From positions 2,418,001 through 2,482,000 of the forward strand of contig JAGFBZ010000865.1 in assembly GCA_018398805.1 (NCBI GenBank): DNA of 64,000 nucleotides, in the 5' to 3' direction. Below the pieces are notes generated by a model. The model was given only the letters and a program-made list of their open reading frames with translations, searched no databases and was not told the DNA's origin. Position 1 is the first letter of the stretch. The number at the start of each line of letters is the position of its first letter. Positions 49,201 to 58,580 of the stretch are shown here, one piece after another. Source of the DNA: Hirundichthys speculiger. Its lineage: Eukaryota > Chordata > Actinopteri > Beloniformes > Exocoetidae. Both the position numbers and the translations under genes were made by a program.

Positions 49201-52200
49201 CACAATGTAAAACAATCTCTTACCTTGCAAGGAGAACACAGTCCACATTTTTTATCTTCCCCAGTATCAAGGCATCAGATGGCTATTCAAGAGAAAAAGA
49301 ATAATCAATGACAACATTAGTGTTAGTATTAAGTTTATCCTTTAGAGTGACGAAAGAAGTCTTTTAAAGTAAAAGACAACTTACCTTTCCATATGGTGTG
49401 TCAACATAACGCTCTGTTCTTCCTTCCAAAATATCAGGATCATCCAGGCCTGAACCTCCAATTATCCCAATCTAGAACAACATTTTAATGAAAAGTTCAG
49501 GCATGTGCATTTCTTATTATCACATGAGCCACCCAATGAGGAATGTTCTCCCTGGGTTGGTGTTGAGATGCTGCCTCATGAGGACGAGTTTAAATAATTC
49601 AGGGGCTTGTTCACCAGTGGTGGATGAATGGAGCATGATATTGGTAGATGGATCGGTACCGTATCTGCAATGACGCAGACTCTGTGCTGGTCTGAAGTTA
49701 AGTTATACGGGAAGGACTTGCTCCTTCTCCGCATTGAGAAGCCAGCGGACATTCTTTGAGCGTCTGATTAGGATGTCTCAGTCTTCCCCTGAAAGTGGTG
49801 GAGGTGGTGGCAGGGGAGATGGAGGTCTGGACCTGTTTGCTCAGACTACTTCCCTACATGACTCCAACAGAGGGATGGATGGACTCCTTGCAAAGATATT
49901 CACCTTGTTTGGCATTTTGCTGTTGGAGTTTCTTTAACTAACCCACATGAAAAAGATTTAATAGAAATTAAAAGGGAAAATACTAATAATAATTTAAAAA
50001 AAAAAACATGTGTAACATATGTATTCACTAGGGGTGCACGATAACTATCGGGCCGATGACAGGAAATTATGACATCATCCCGATAACTCCGATATCACGA
50101 TGAAGAGCCCCGATAACATATATTTCTGTCAACACAGCAGTGCCTCGCTCCCTCTGAGCCTTGAATGACCGGCAGTGAATGTTATGTCCAAGTAACATCG
50201 GCATAATCAGAAAAACTATTACTCAATAAGGAAAATCAAGAATACGCCCTTATGCCGGAAAACAACTCGTTAACTCGGTCATAATTTTGGTAGTTGCTGA
50301 CTTGAATTGATATTTGCAGTATTCTCCCACATGATACACATAAAATAGAAAAAAATAGCAAACGAGGGAACGTGGGAATTTACGTTACACCTTGAATACA
50401 GCCTGCATCAGAGCGTCCTGATCACAACAAACATGGCGGCGTGGAACTTCGTTAAAGTTTCAGAAGAAGATAGTTTGGTGGTTAGTTGTGACGAATCCTC
50501 TGAGTGAATTCTACGAGGAGGGAAGCACAAGCTTTAATACGTAAAACCCGATCGGCCACCTACAACATAACAATTGCTTCCACAGAGTTTTGAAATTGTG
50601 CTAACGTGAGCTAACGGAAGCTAATGCTAACGTACGCAAGCCAGCAGTAGTCTCTTCTCCCCTCTCCTCTACCTCATTCCTCTCATCTAAAGCTTCCATG
50701 AGATTAAAAAATAAAAACTACTGAACCTCATTTACTTTAATTAAAGGTATTAATTTAAATGGAACCACAAGCCAAAATCCTTTAAATGTTAATCTTTTTC
50801 AGTTTGTAATTTTGATGCATGTATTTCCATCAGTTCAAGGAGCCTTTATTTTTTTCATATCAGTCAGTAATGCACCTTATTTAAGTTAATGTGAGATATC
50901 AAATAGGTTTGTTAGATAGCTTTAAGAAAATGTTTGAGAGGCTTGCCAGTAGTTTTTATTTGGAAAAAATAAATATCTGTTCATTTAAAAAGTCAAAACT
51001 ATTTTTGATTTTGTTTATAGTATTGATGTAATGATCTTAGGTATATGTGTGTGTTATCGGTTATCGGTATCAGCCCTTAGGAGCTGAAAATTATCGGTAC
51101 TGGTTTTATAAAACAGTTATCGTGCATCCCTAGGAATGAGTTATTGAAAATACGGTTCATAGGCAGGTAAGTAGATACGTACGCACATATGCATATAGTT
51201 GAACATCCCACAAAATACCCCACAAAGTTTGGCTTTGTGAACTTGCCCCAGCAACTACATAGGTGTGCTAGGGGAAAAAAGGCTACTGTTTAAAAGAAAC
51301 AAAAATAAATCTTTAAAAAAAAACAAACAAACAAACAAAAAAAAGGGTTTTCAATTGCAGTTTGTCAAAACGCATTTTAAGAGCTTCCCCTAGTATGTGG
51401 AAGAAATTAGTGAGGTCAAATTAAAGTGAAGTATTCTGCCATCTGTTCATCCACTAATTACTGCTTATCCGAGTTCGGGTCATGGGGGCAGCAGCTCAGG
51501 CAGGAAAGTCCAGACCTCCGTCTCCCCAGCCTCCTCCTCCGGCCCGGGGGACTACTGAGGCATTCCAAGGCCAGTCTAGATGTACAATCTTTCCAGTGTG
51601 TCCTGAGTCTGCCCCAGGATTTCCTCCCAGTTGGACATGCCTGAAAGACCTCCCCAGGGAGGCATGCAGGAGGCATCCTAAACAGATGACCCAGCAGCGT
51701 CAGTTGTCTAATCTTGATGTGGAGGAGGATCAACTGCTTAAATCGCTGCCTTTTTGTGATGGAGGGGTTTATGTACCCAAATAATACCAGGAGCTGTCAT
51801 CAGGGATAACTGCCCCGAGTAGGGCAGACTAAGAACGATTCACACGACTCATATGGACAGCTTTCAAGAAGGAGCATTGTCCCTCGCCTGAGCGTGGGTC
51901 ACCGGGACCCCACCCTGGTCCCATGTCTGGAGCAGGGACTCATTTGTAAGCCCATGGTGCGTGGGACTTCACCCATGGGGCCCAGCCAGGTTTAGTCTGA
52001 ACAGAAATGTGGGTTTGCCCTCCAGTGGGTCAGCCACCTACAGGAGGAGTCATGTGAGCTGAGTGCATTGTAGTAAAAGTGGCAACCAAAACCGGCTCTT
52101 GGAATGTGGAAAAACTATTCTGACACGGAAAATTCCACCTATAGTGAAAATGAAACACCTCTCTTCATCTCAAAAACACCACCCTCACAGCAGAAGACAG

Positions 52201-53350
52201 TGGGGGATTGTCTTGCTGTGGAAATGCTTTTCATCAGAAGAGAATGAATGGTGCCAAATAAACACTAATTTTTGAGGGGAAACTGCTTCAGTCTTCTGGA
52301 AAACTGATACCATGACAAGATCTTAAGCATACGGTGAAAGCAACTCTTGAGTAGTTTAAAGCCAATTACAGACAAGGTCATTTAAATGTCATTGGATGTT
52401 TGCATTGTAAATATTACGCTGAGTACTTGTCCTGTGATCTTGTCTTTTGAAGCTCTATTGAGTTCACAAAATGTCACTGATCTGTGACAAGGGTCTCACA
52501 CACACACTACAGTAATTTGGTCTTTATCAGTCTGGCATATCAGAAAACAAGTCTCTAACTCTCTCATCAATAATATTACACCATGATACAAGATGCTTAA
52601 CCGGTTTTGTTCAGGTCTTGGTTAAAGAGAACCACCAGTTCCTTTCTCTCTCAAGGCTGTTATGATATTCCTCACTAGAAACCTTCTTACTTCCTCTCAC
52701 TCCGTCTCTTATGCTCTCATTGCCTGCAGTTCTAAAATACATCTTAATCAGTAACTCTTCCACCATCAATTTTTACAAAATAGAGATTTATTCTGGTTTA
52801 TCTATGAAGCATTTCACACGTGGATATTTACTGACCATCAGTCAAACGCTGGTTTGCTTTTATCTGGGCCATTCGTTCCGTAGCAACTTCTAAAATCTGG
52901 ACTACAAGTACTAATTTGAATTTTACTGAGGATTTCAGGCCAGACTCGGTTCTTTATTTTTTACAGAAGGTTCACGCCCAGGTGCTCTGAGGTCACAGCG
53001 GCAGCTCGCGCGCTGAAAAGCCACGTGTCATGTCTTAAATAAATAATTCAATCGTACATCCGCAGAAATACCTGCATGTTGACGCCATACAATCAACTTG
53101 TGACGTTAAGGCACAGCAGTTGGCTTTAAGAAATAATATAACTGCATGTTTGCAGATATGCCAGGACTTGGAAGAGATTTTCCCTGCACTTCCGGGTGCG
53201 TAATGTCTGTACATCTAGTATGAAATTACCCTTAATTGACTTTTTTTCCCGTCTATCTTTTACTGCCAATTCACGTCCAGTCTCTAATGTTAGCAATTTC
53301 ACACTGAACAATAGGTTATTTATTACCTTAACGTGCAGTGTTGATGCCAT
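37119..53350 (-). CDS. mtap: S-methyl-5'-thioadenosine phosphorylase (mtap), last coding exon not found
   Basis: CDS on the minus strand joins 53350-53327, 49471-49385, 49282-49224, 49087-48920, 40631-40529, 40052-39813 and 37241-37119, giving 268 residues; about 12 more are expected from a final exon. The enzyme splits methylthioadenosine with phosphate in polyamine salvage, feeding adenine and methionine recovery in the cytosol. Phosphate-site GGSG (residues 13-16; human has Thr where this has Ser15), RHGRQH (57-62), NMTTVPEVV (192-200) and the purine-site Asp217 and Asp219 of ATDYDCW are all present. All internal junctions are GT-AG and preserve the human exon phases. Intron 4 is 8.3 kb and carries two Tc1 elements. 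The gene lies 1.1 kb downstream of topors on the same strand and converges on cdkn2a/b. Confidence 0.96.
38650..38676 (+). repeat. Poly(G) run of 27
   Basis: Uninterrupted G27, preceded by GAGATGAGA. Purine-rich DNA flanks it. It is G-quadruplex-prone and also a typical sequencing trouble spot. Confidence 0.9.
39025..39215 (+). mobile_element. LINE 3'-end fragment
   Basis: Reads AAGACAGAAAGATAAAGAAG with ATCATTCCTGCCGGCAGCCA, the RYKKSFIPAA-type tail of ORF2, and ends TTTCCCTTCTGCGATTAATA with AAGTATTTTTAA, the usual 3' end of an L2-like fish LINE. Confidence 0.65.
39813..40052 (-). CDS. mtap: mtap exon 6
   Basis: Eighty codons, [20 protein letters not shown] to CWKEHEEA. Holds [28 protein letters not shown] and ATDYDCW, the active-site core. 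Donor gtgagt. Confidence 0.97.
40529..40631 (-). CDS. mtap: mtap exon 5
   Basis: Completes the split Arg, then [20 protein letters not shown] to [15 protein letters not shown] is conserved. The stretch QPTSPPG differs from human SHSCARG, an ordinary variable loop. Confidence 0.95.
40765..41285 (-). mobile_element. Tc1/mariner-type transposon relic, heavily deleted, in mtap intron 4
   Basis: The plus strand opens with CCACCTGCCTAATGTTGTGT and AGGTCCTCCACATGG. It later has GATCCACGTGAATGCCAGGA with CCCAGCAGAACACTGT, and TTCACTTGTCAGTGGTTTTG, each matching segments of a common fish Tc1/mariner element in reverse orientation. Most of the transposase is gone. Confidence 0.65.
41863..43130 (-). 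mobile_element. Tc1-like transposon in mtap intron 4, complete ends
   Basis: The terminal repeats match at 26 of 30 positions (left CGCTACCTGGCC plus A9 and GTCGCCACC; right, reversed, CACTGCCCGGCC plus A9 and GTCACCACC). TA flanks both ends (41861-41862 and 43131-43132). The 1268-bp length suits a full Tc1. It lies on the same strand as mtap, so transposase and host transcripts are co-directional. Confidence 0.92.
41930..42969 (-). pseudogene. Tc1 transposase, frameshifted
   Basis: The N-terminal frame (42969-42721) has the helix-turn-helix: [20 protein letters not shown] and [21 protein letters not shown] second frame (42674-42324) has [20 protein letters not shown] and [14 protein letters not shown] (first catalytic Asp), then GGSVMIWGC. 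Further down come [18 protein letters not shown] (second Asp) and SPDPNP..ESL (catalytic Glu). All three DDE positions survive, but frameshifts split the protein. Confidence 0.88.
46490..46590 (+). repeat. Dispersed fish repeat segment
   Basis: Contains TCCTCTGCAGGAACATGAGT ... GGTCCATCACAGGGCCACACA followed by CA units, the recognisable tail of a repeat common in fish (CCAGTCCATCACAGGGCCACACA). Family not named. Confidence 0.55.
47632..48147. mobile_element. hAT-like non-autonomous element with internal hairpin
   Basis: Starts TAGGGCTGGGCAATATGA and ends TTAATTGTCCAGCCCTA. Flanking GAAGAGAA (left) and GAAAAGAT (right) match at 6 of 8 positions, a worn 8-bp duplication. At about 47695-47860 an inverted repeat (arms around ACTGGTTCTTGAGGTTGC and its partner, with AGAAGG...TTTGTCAA) forms a hairpin like that at 17.8 kb. 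Confidence 0.7.
48920..49087 (-). CDS. mtap: mtap exon 4
   Basis: Completes [10 protein letters not shown] and runs to QFID plus two bases of Arg. Includes [17 protein letters not shown], a block nearly invariant in the family. Confidence 0.97.
49171..49182 (+). promoter_or_regulatory. CTCF-like motif in mtap intron 3
   Basis: CCACTAGATGGC followed by GCCA fits the extended CTCF core without mismatch. It is not inside a transposon I recognise. Binding is inferred. Confidence 0.45.
49224..49282 (-). CDS. mtap: mtap exon 3
   Basis: [19 protein letters not shown] plus two bases of an Arg codon completed by exon 4. Acceptor AG and donor gtaag. Confidence 0.96.
49385..49471 (-). CDS. mtap: mtap exon 2
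   Basis: Twenty-nine codons, [20 protein letters not shown] to PYGK, phase 0 on both sides, acceptor ctag and donor gtaag. Contains the phosphate-binding loop. Confidence 0.96.
50029..51132. mobile_element. hAT-like element, 1.1 kb, in mtap intron 1
   Basis: The left tip TAGGGGTGCACGATAACT and the right tip AGTTATCGTGCATCCCTA are inverted matches with one difference. Subterminal CGATAT/TATCGG repeats are typical of this hAT group. Flanking octamers (GTATTCAC and GGAATGAG) do not match, so the duplication is lost. A 24-codon frame at 50434-50508 ([17 protein letters not shown]...) may be the remnant first exon of a transposase. Confidence 0.75.
51440..52110 (+). mobile_element. 5' region of a fish LINE, degenerate, in mtap intron 1
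   Basis: Contains GTCATGGGGGCAGCAGCTCA, GACCTCCCCAGGGAGGCATG, AGGAGGCATCCTAAACAGAT, then the CACCGGGACCCCACCCTGG block and GGCTCTTGGAATGTGGAAA. These are landmarks in the right order of the leader and endonuclease start of an abundant fish non-LTR retrotransposon. ORFs on both strands here are leader artefacts. Confidence 0.75.
52120..52380 (+). mobile_element. Tc1-like transposase fragment
   Basis: CTTGCTGTGGAAATGCTTTT corresponds to the GGS.MLWGCFSS region, and CTTAAGCATACGGTGAAAGC with AACTCTTGAGTAGTTTAAA to [16 protein letters not shown] around the second catalytic Asp. Short and broken. Confidence 0.65.
53327..53350 (-). CDS. mtap: mtap exon 1 (coding part)
   Basis: ATG GCA TCA ... GTT AAG (MASTLHVK), then donor gtaata. 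The short N-terminus and the split before IGIIGG match human MTAP exon 1, which is three residues longer. Confidence 0.85.
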
Positions 53351-54439
53351 GGCTGTTGAATTCTTGCGAGGAAAAGTGGAGATTTGATCAAATTGAGACC
53401 CTCTACCGTTAACTTCCGCGAGGAGCACGAGCTTCGAACGTTTTACTTCCTGTTGAGTGGTTTTCAAAATAGAAGCCACTCGAGAAAAACTAGTTATTTC
53501 AGCAGTGTGTCTGTGTATATCTATCCGTCTGTACGTTTTTCCTCCATGTTTGCTTTGAAGAAACTAAAGTGAAAGTCGCAATGTATGGTGACATCTGAGC
53601 TTTATTTCTTAAAAAAGAAATAAATAATATTTGCTCGCTTTATAGTGATCACCCAAACGTAAGTAAATTACATTTACAAAAAAAGAAAGAAGTAAGCCTG
53701 AACCCAGACTTAGACTGCAGAATAATCTTATCCAGTATCTGAATCTTAAGCATCACGGTCCTTAGTATTGAAATATATTTTATATGCTTCTATAATTCCA
53801 AAATATCAGTTCAATAATAGTATAAAACAAGCTTTGCCAAAACTGAGCAGACATAGTTAATTGTTATATTTTATTTCTTAAAGTAAATTAAATTCAAAAC
53901 ATTTTTGAATTCTCCATTTTTGAAACCAAACAGCATCTGTAGATAAGGACTACTCCATGTGTAGCCAAATAGCTATAGATTAGAATTTATTCAAAATTAA
54001 ATTGTCAATCCATGAAAACAAAAAGAATAAAATCAGCAGTATCCCTGAGGAAACATAAGCATGTCATACAATGAAACGACTTTGTGAATGAGATCTGATA
54101 TTTTCTGCTGTTATTCCTCTTTGTTTGTAGTGGCACATTATACAGAAAGCAGTGTTGGTTTCAGTGTTTGAGTCAACACAATCAGGAATCCAGACAGTGG
54201 CAGTCCAAAAGCGTAATTTAGTGAATGATGACAATTAACTAGATCAGTAAGAATACCTGCGATTGTGACATACCTCACTGACCTGTAAATTGTCACTGTA
54301 AAAAAACACTTGTGGAGGAATTTAAATACAAATGTGGATTTAATAATCCCATCAAGATCTAGGGATCTTAAATACTTGACAGTGTGTTCATCTAAAATAC
54401 TGAGAGCTTTAGAAGCTAAGAGTAAATCTATATATGTAA
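53351..54439 (-). other. topors 3' UTR / mtap 5' region
   Basis: Only 1.09 kb separates the topors stop codon from the mtap start, both on the minus strand. Minus-strand AATAAA-type signals are at 53986-53991 and 53870-53875 (TTTATT on plus). mtap promoter elements must lie in roughly the first few hundred bases upstream of 53350; no clear TATA box is seen. Confidence 0.5.
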
Positions 54440-56224
54440 TCATGAAAATTTGTCCACAATGGCACAATGTACTTTGTCATTAGTGGCATTACTGCTGGGG
54501 TTTTCAGTATTAGTGCCACTGTTTGGGGCATCATTGGCGAAAGTATCACTGTCACTATCAATGGTAATGACAGAGGGTGAGCATTTCTCTTTGCGTTCAC
54601 TGCTCCTGTGCCTTTTGCTTTTCTTCTTGTGTTTCTTCTTTTTCTTGTGGTGACGCCTGCTTTGCTCATGTGTTTTTTCGTCAATAAGGTGCTCCACACT
54701 GCCACTACTGCTGGTCTTTCTTGGCCTCTCTTTGGATTTTTTACGATGCTTCTCTTTACTCCTTTTCTTGTTTTTCGTTAATACCGCAGAGTCACTTTCT
54801 GCATGTGTGTTTGGTTGCATGTCTTTGGATGGTTCCTCCAAATGTCTCGTTTTGTATTTCCTCTTCCCACCAGGCTTGTCATGATGAGATTTCCTTTTTG
54901 TTGAAGGCGAACGACTGCTGGAATAAGTCAGAGAACGAGACCGTCTCCTGTCCTGCCTCCTTGAGTCCCTGCTGCGACTCCTGGAGCGAGAGCGCAGTTC
55001 AGAGTATTTATGGCTGCTGTAGTAGTAGGACTGCCTCTGTGTGTAATGTGTCACAGAATAATTTCTCTCTCGTCTATAATGGCTATATGACTGATAGCTG
55101 TGACCGCTATCTGTCTTTTTACAACTATTGTCATATTTTGAGAAGTCTCTGCAAATGGAGTAAGAATAGCCTCTTTCAGTGGAACGAGGACTAACGCTGC
55201 CATGGGATGTCGTTGGGCTTTTGCTTGATTGCCTTCGCTCTCCACTTTTTGACCTCCTGCTCCTTCTTCGGTGTTCTCTGTTCTTTGACTTGTGTCTTTC
55301 TCTAGATCTCTCTTTACTGTCACGTCTTCTGCCTCTGTCTCGAGTGTCTAACCTGTTGGACGTCTTGTGTCGTTTCACTGTTGAAGAGCTATAATTTTCC
55401 TTTGAATGTGACTGAAGACGATTATCCTTTTCTGCATTTTCCGTCCGTCCAACCCCACCATCATCACTACCCTGTGAAGCCGCAGGACTGCAACTGGTGA
55501 AACGGATGTGTTGAGGTCGGAGGGGCACTTCTTTAGCATCTTCACTGGAAGAGTCATCAGAGTCAGAGGAGAGCTTAACCAGCTCAGGAGTCCTTTCTGC
55601 TGTTGGTTTAACAAATCCCACAATAACACAGTCATCACTGTCAGAAGACGCACAGTCTTCATTGTTACAGACACCCTGAGCCGCATTCACTTGGTTGAGT
55701 GGACTCGTTTGGTGTGGAGAAGCATCAAACTCTTGCCTCTCCTCCTCTGAACTGCTATCCGAGTCCGAGTCCAGCACTGACAGATGCTCTGCTCTACACT
55801 GCTCTGCTGTTGTGGAATAAGACGGCCCCGGCGTCTCATCATCCCACACAGACTGGCTCAGAGTAGAAGCTGAACCTTGTGTATGGTCAGGCTCATCCTC
55901 ATCCTCAGAGATAGCAATTACAGATGAGTTGGAACTGCTGTCTTCATTTGAGGAAGGGGCTGGGCAGTCATAAACAGCATGCTGGTCGTAGGCCTCCATA
56001 TTGAAGGGGGACTTGGCAAAACTGATGAACTCATGCAGAAAGTGCTCTGTTCGACCCTGGAGGAATGGCCGGAGCTCTTCCTGAATCGCTCCGTCCTCCA
56101 TATCGTAACGTGTAATGCGTGACATGATGATGTGTTGAACTATGTTGACCAGAGAGCCATGGGCCCCATAGAGCACAACAAGCTCTCTCTTTAGCCAGGG
56201 GACCAGTCTGTGTAGGCAGGCCGG
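54440..56224 (-). CDS. topors: topors 3' frame (C-terminal 593 residues)
   Basis: Begins in frame at the Pro-Ala-Cys-Leu-His-Arg block, and the stop codon is at 54440-54442. The open frame extends upstream to 56275, but those first 18 residues are the shadow of the 5' frame. Serine/aspartate-rich, then Arg/Ser-rich, then Lys-rich. Confidence 0.9.
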   Translation of the reverse strand, partial: PACLHRLVPWLKRELVVLYGAHGSLVNIVQHIIMSRITRYDMEDGAIQEELRPFLQGRTEHFLHEFISFAKSPFNMEAYDQHAVYDCPAPSSNEDSSSNSSVIAISEDEDEPDHTQGSASTLSQSVWDDETPGPSYSTTAEQCRAEHLSVLDSDSDSSSEEERQEFDASPHQTSPLNQVNAAQGVCNNEDCASSDSDDCVIVGFVKPTAERTPELVKLSSDSDDSSSEDAKEVPLRPQHIRFTSCSPAASQGSDDGGVGRTENAEKDNRLQSHSKENYSSSTVKRHKTSNRLDTRDRGRRRDSKERSRERHKSKNREHRRRSRRSKSGERRQSSKSPTTSHGSVSPRSTERGYSYSICRDFSKYDNSCKKTDSGHSYQSYSHYRRERNYSVTHYTQRQSYYYSSHKYSELRSRSRSRSRDSRRQDRRRSRSLTYSSSRSPSTKRKSHHDKPGGKRKYKTRHLEEPSKDMQPNTHAESDSAVLTKNKKRSKEKHRKKSKERPRKTSSSGSVEHLIDEKTHEQSRRHHKKKKKHKKKSKRHRSSERKEKCSPSVITIDSDSDTFANDAPNSGTNTENPSSNATNDKVHCAIVDKFS

Positions 56225-56864
56225 GATTTCTTCGATAGAACTCGGCAGAGGTGTCTCTGGAGCGACCTCCATCACGAACGCCCCTAACCCTCACTCCGCG
56301 TCGGTATAGCTCCCTTCTGAAATTTATCATCTCTTGCTCTCTGACATTGTTCACAGCCCTTCCTTCGCTTGCAGCCCTCCTTTTGGCTGCCAACCTCATC
56401 ATCATGCGCCGGATGTAACGATCTTGCCGCTGCATTGGAAGATTTGCAGCTTCAAATATTACTCCATTGTCTGGAGGCGGAGAGGTCCTTCCCCGCATCT
56501 GGCGATGGACTCCAGTGAGAGTTGTGCGGTATCTAAAACGCACTCCTTCAAAGTATCCAAACAACGAATTATCTACCTGCTGTTTCAGTTCATACTTCTG
56601 AAAGTCCTGCTCTGATTTTATACTGTGATAGATTGAATTAAATGGCTGTTTGCATAGTGGACACTCAGGTTTGTTCTTGGACCACTCAAGGATACAGCGA
56701 AAACAGAACTTGTGCAGGCAGCGGTCCAGATAAGAAATGTTGTGAAATATGTCCAGACAGATAGGACACTTGGAGTCTGGCGACACCTCTCCAGACATGG
56801 TTTCAGAGGGTTTTTTTCTGCTGCTCTTCTGACTCTGTTGCAGAGCAAACTTGACTGCTGACAT
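54440..56864 (-). CDS. topors: TOPORS, RING-type E3 ubiquitin/SUMO ligase (one large exon, apparent frameshift)
   Basis: Topors binds topoisomerase I and p53 in nuclear speckles and acts as both a ubiquitin and a SUMO E3. From ATG 56864 the frame runs through a C3HC4 RING (Cys33, Cys36, Cys49, His51, Cys54, Cys57, Cys68, Cys71: SKCPICLDIF ... ECPLCKQPF), the conserved YRTTLT and EQEMINFRRELYRRGVRVRG blocks, to EFYRRNP at residue 214. The next conserved block, ACLHRLVPWLKRELVVLYGA, is in another frame; one extra base in the GGG at 56223-56225 explains it. The second part (to 54440) has WDDETPGPSYS, DCVIVGFVKP, RS-rich stretches, KPGGKRKYKTRHLEEP, a lysine-rich nuclear signal and VITIDSDSD. The joined length would be about 807 residues (human 1045). 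The exon acceptor is at 56868-56869. Confidence 0.96.
56031..56864 (-). CDS. topors: topors 5' frame as sequenced (277 codons)
   Basis: Residues 1-214 are genuine topors. Residues 215-277 are out-of-frame sequence after the apparent single-base insertion. If the insertion were real, the product would keep the RING but lose all RS-rich, SUMO-interaction and nuclear-signal sequence. Confidence 0.85.
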   Translation of the reverse strand: MSAVKFALQQSQKSSRKKPSETMSGEVSPDSKCPICLDIFHNISYLDRCLHKFCFRCILEWSKNKPECPLCKQPFNSIYHSIKSEQDFQKYELKQQVDNSLFGYFEGVRFRYRTTLTGVHRQMRGRTSPPPDNGVIFEAANLPMQRQDRYIRRMMMRLAAKRRAASEGRAVNNVREQEMINFRRELYRRGVRVRGVRDGGRSRDTSAEFYRRNPGLPTQTGPLAKERACCALWGPWLSGQHSSTHHHVTHYTLRYGGRSDSGRAPAIPPGSNRALSA

Positions 56865-56867
56865 GAT

Positions 56868-58250
56868 CTGAAAAAGAAGGTTAAAACAATTAAAACATTT
56901 TTTTAATTCTCACCTTTCTCTAAAAGAAAGGTAAAGTAATCATGAACCATTTTTGTAAGTGCACTACATCTTAGAAATTTTCCAGATGAAGAGTCTCCAA
57001 AACAATTAAATGCTCACAAGCTTCAATCTGGATTTTTTTTTTATTGCAAAGCTCAGCCAACTACATAGAAATAAGAGTGTAAATAATAAGTTTAATCATG
57101 ATACAATATTACATCAATGAACTGGGTCGTGATTTGATGTCTCTTGATATTACAAAGCCTATAACAATACAATTTTGATTTGATTCAGAAACAAGGAATT
57201 GGGGAACACACACACAAAAATTATATATGTATATGTGTGTGTGTGTGTGATCAGAGGAATTTTTTCCCCATTTGGCAATATATTATTGCACAATATTTTT
57301 GGGCGTCTGTCCTGATCATGTTTGAATGTAATGTACAAGAAAAACCAGGATGCGAGTTAGTTGCACATAAAGTTGACCAGAGACTCTTCATAAGCTGTTA
57401 AGCTGTTTCTGACACGGTTAATGTATATATAGTTAGGAATTAATTTTAAGCAGCAAGAAACTAAATATAAAATACAACTAATTCTGTCTTTTGTGAAACC
57501 GAGCATTATAATCCAAAGTGCACCCAAATCCACTTACTTTAAAATGCGATGGGACAGGTTTCATTTTATATGCAAGGTTTGCTAAATGAAAGGGAGGGAT
57601 TTCTGTAAAGTCAGATGTCCAGTATAACATGAACAATTTTGTGTACAGATGCATTGTTTCCCCTATTTTTTCTGCACAGAGGTGTGTACTGGAGGCATGT
57701 ACTTCAAAATTTCAGGTTGCACCCACATTCAGGTTTTGTTTAAATTTTGCTTTTTTGATATGATGCATAAATATGAACAACAAATTTAACCAGATAACCC
57801 TGGCAAAGGAAAGTCCCTCTACTCTCAACCTCCTCCAAGCCTCATTGCTCCTGCTCGCTGTCCCGTTAGGCAGACAGCAATGAATTATAAAGAAGTTGGA
57901 AACCTGCCACACCCACTCCGTGGCATCCCATCTGTGGATTATAATGCGAAACAAAGTTTTTTTTTTTTTTTTTTTTTAACCTGACACCGCCCATAACAGT
58001 ACAACTGTCTTGACTTAAATTGGCCAACATCACCCAGAGCTGAAAGAAGTCAAACAAGTTTGGGGCTTTCAACACGAAGTCACCAATTAGGTGACTGAAC
58101 AAACATTTCTGAATGTCTACTTCTGCAAGTATTGTAGTATTGTTGAAAACTCTATCTTTGTAACGTTTTCAAGTGCTATCTTTTTTTTCCTTTTCTTTTT
58201 AAACCATGACTCTGATAATGCAGAGACATGTAGCATTGAGCTCTTAATAC
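56868..58250 (-). other. topors intron/upstream, nothing recognised
   Basis: Holds an interrupted TA/TG microsatellite at about 57222-57250 and T-runs at 57028-57041 and 57958-57978. No other gene seen. Confidence 0.5.
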
Positions 58251-58572
58251 TAGGCCTGGGCCAAAAAAAAAATCGATTTTTATATTAATCACGATTTTTT
58301 TCTGGGGATTTTTAAAAATCAATTCTCGTACAAGAATCGATTTTTATTTATTTAATGGTAGGGTAAAGAGTTCAGGTGGCTCCGTGGAAATACTCTGCTC
58401 GCTTGGCTCCGTCAGTCTCTTTTGTCATCTACACTTCACGAAATAGAAGCACATGTGTCACCATAGTAAGCCGAATGCGGGCAAATGCACGCGACAAAAT
58501 GGCGGAGTCGAATCGGGACCCAATAATTGTAGGAGAATCGAATCGGCACAAAAGCGTATCGGCCCAGTCCTA
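58251..58572. mobile_element. 322-bp hAT MITE with exact 8-bp target-site duplication
   Basis: Tips TAGGCCTGGGCC and (reversed) TAGGACTGGGCC. CTTAATAC occurs at 58243-58250 and again at 58573-58580. A-rich CGATTTTT subterminal repeats are present. No coding capacity. It lies in the spacer or first intron upstream of topors. Confidence 0.9.
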
Positions 58573-58580
58573 CTTAATAC

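Noticed and set aside
51426..51784. ORFs of 72-100 codons on both strands
   Set aside because: They fall in the leader of an abundant fish LINE, not in a host gene.
54721..55194. 157-codon + strand ORF
   Set aside because: Antisense shadow of the topors Ser/Arg-rich region.
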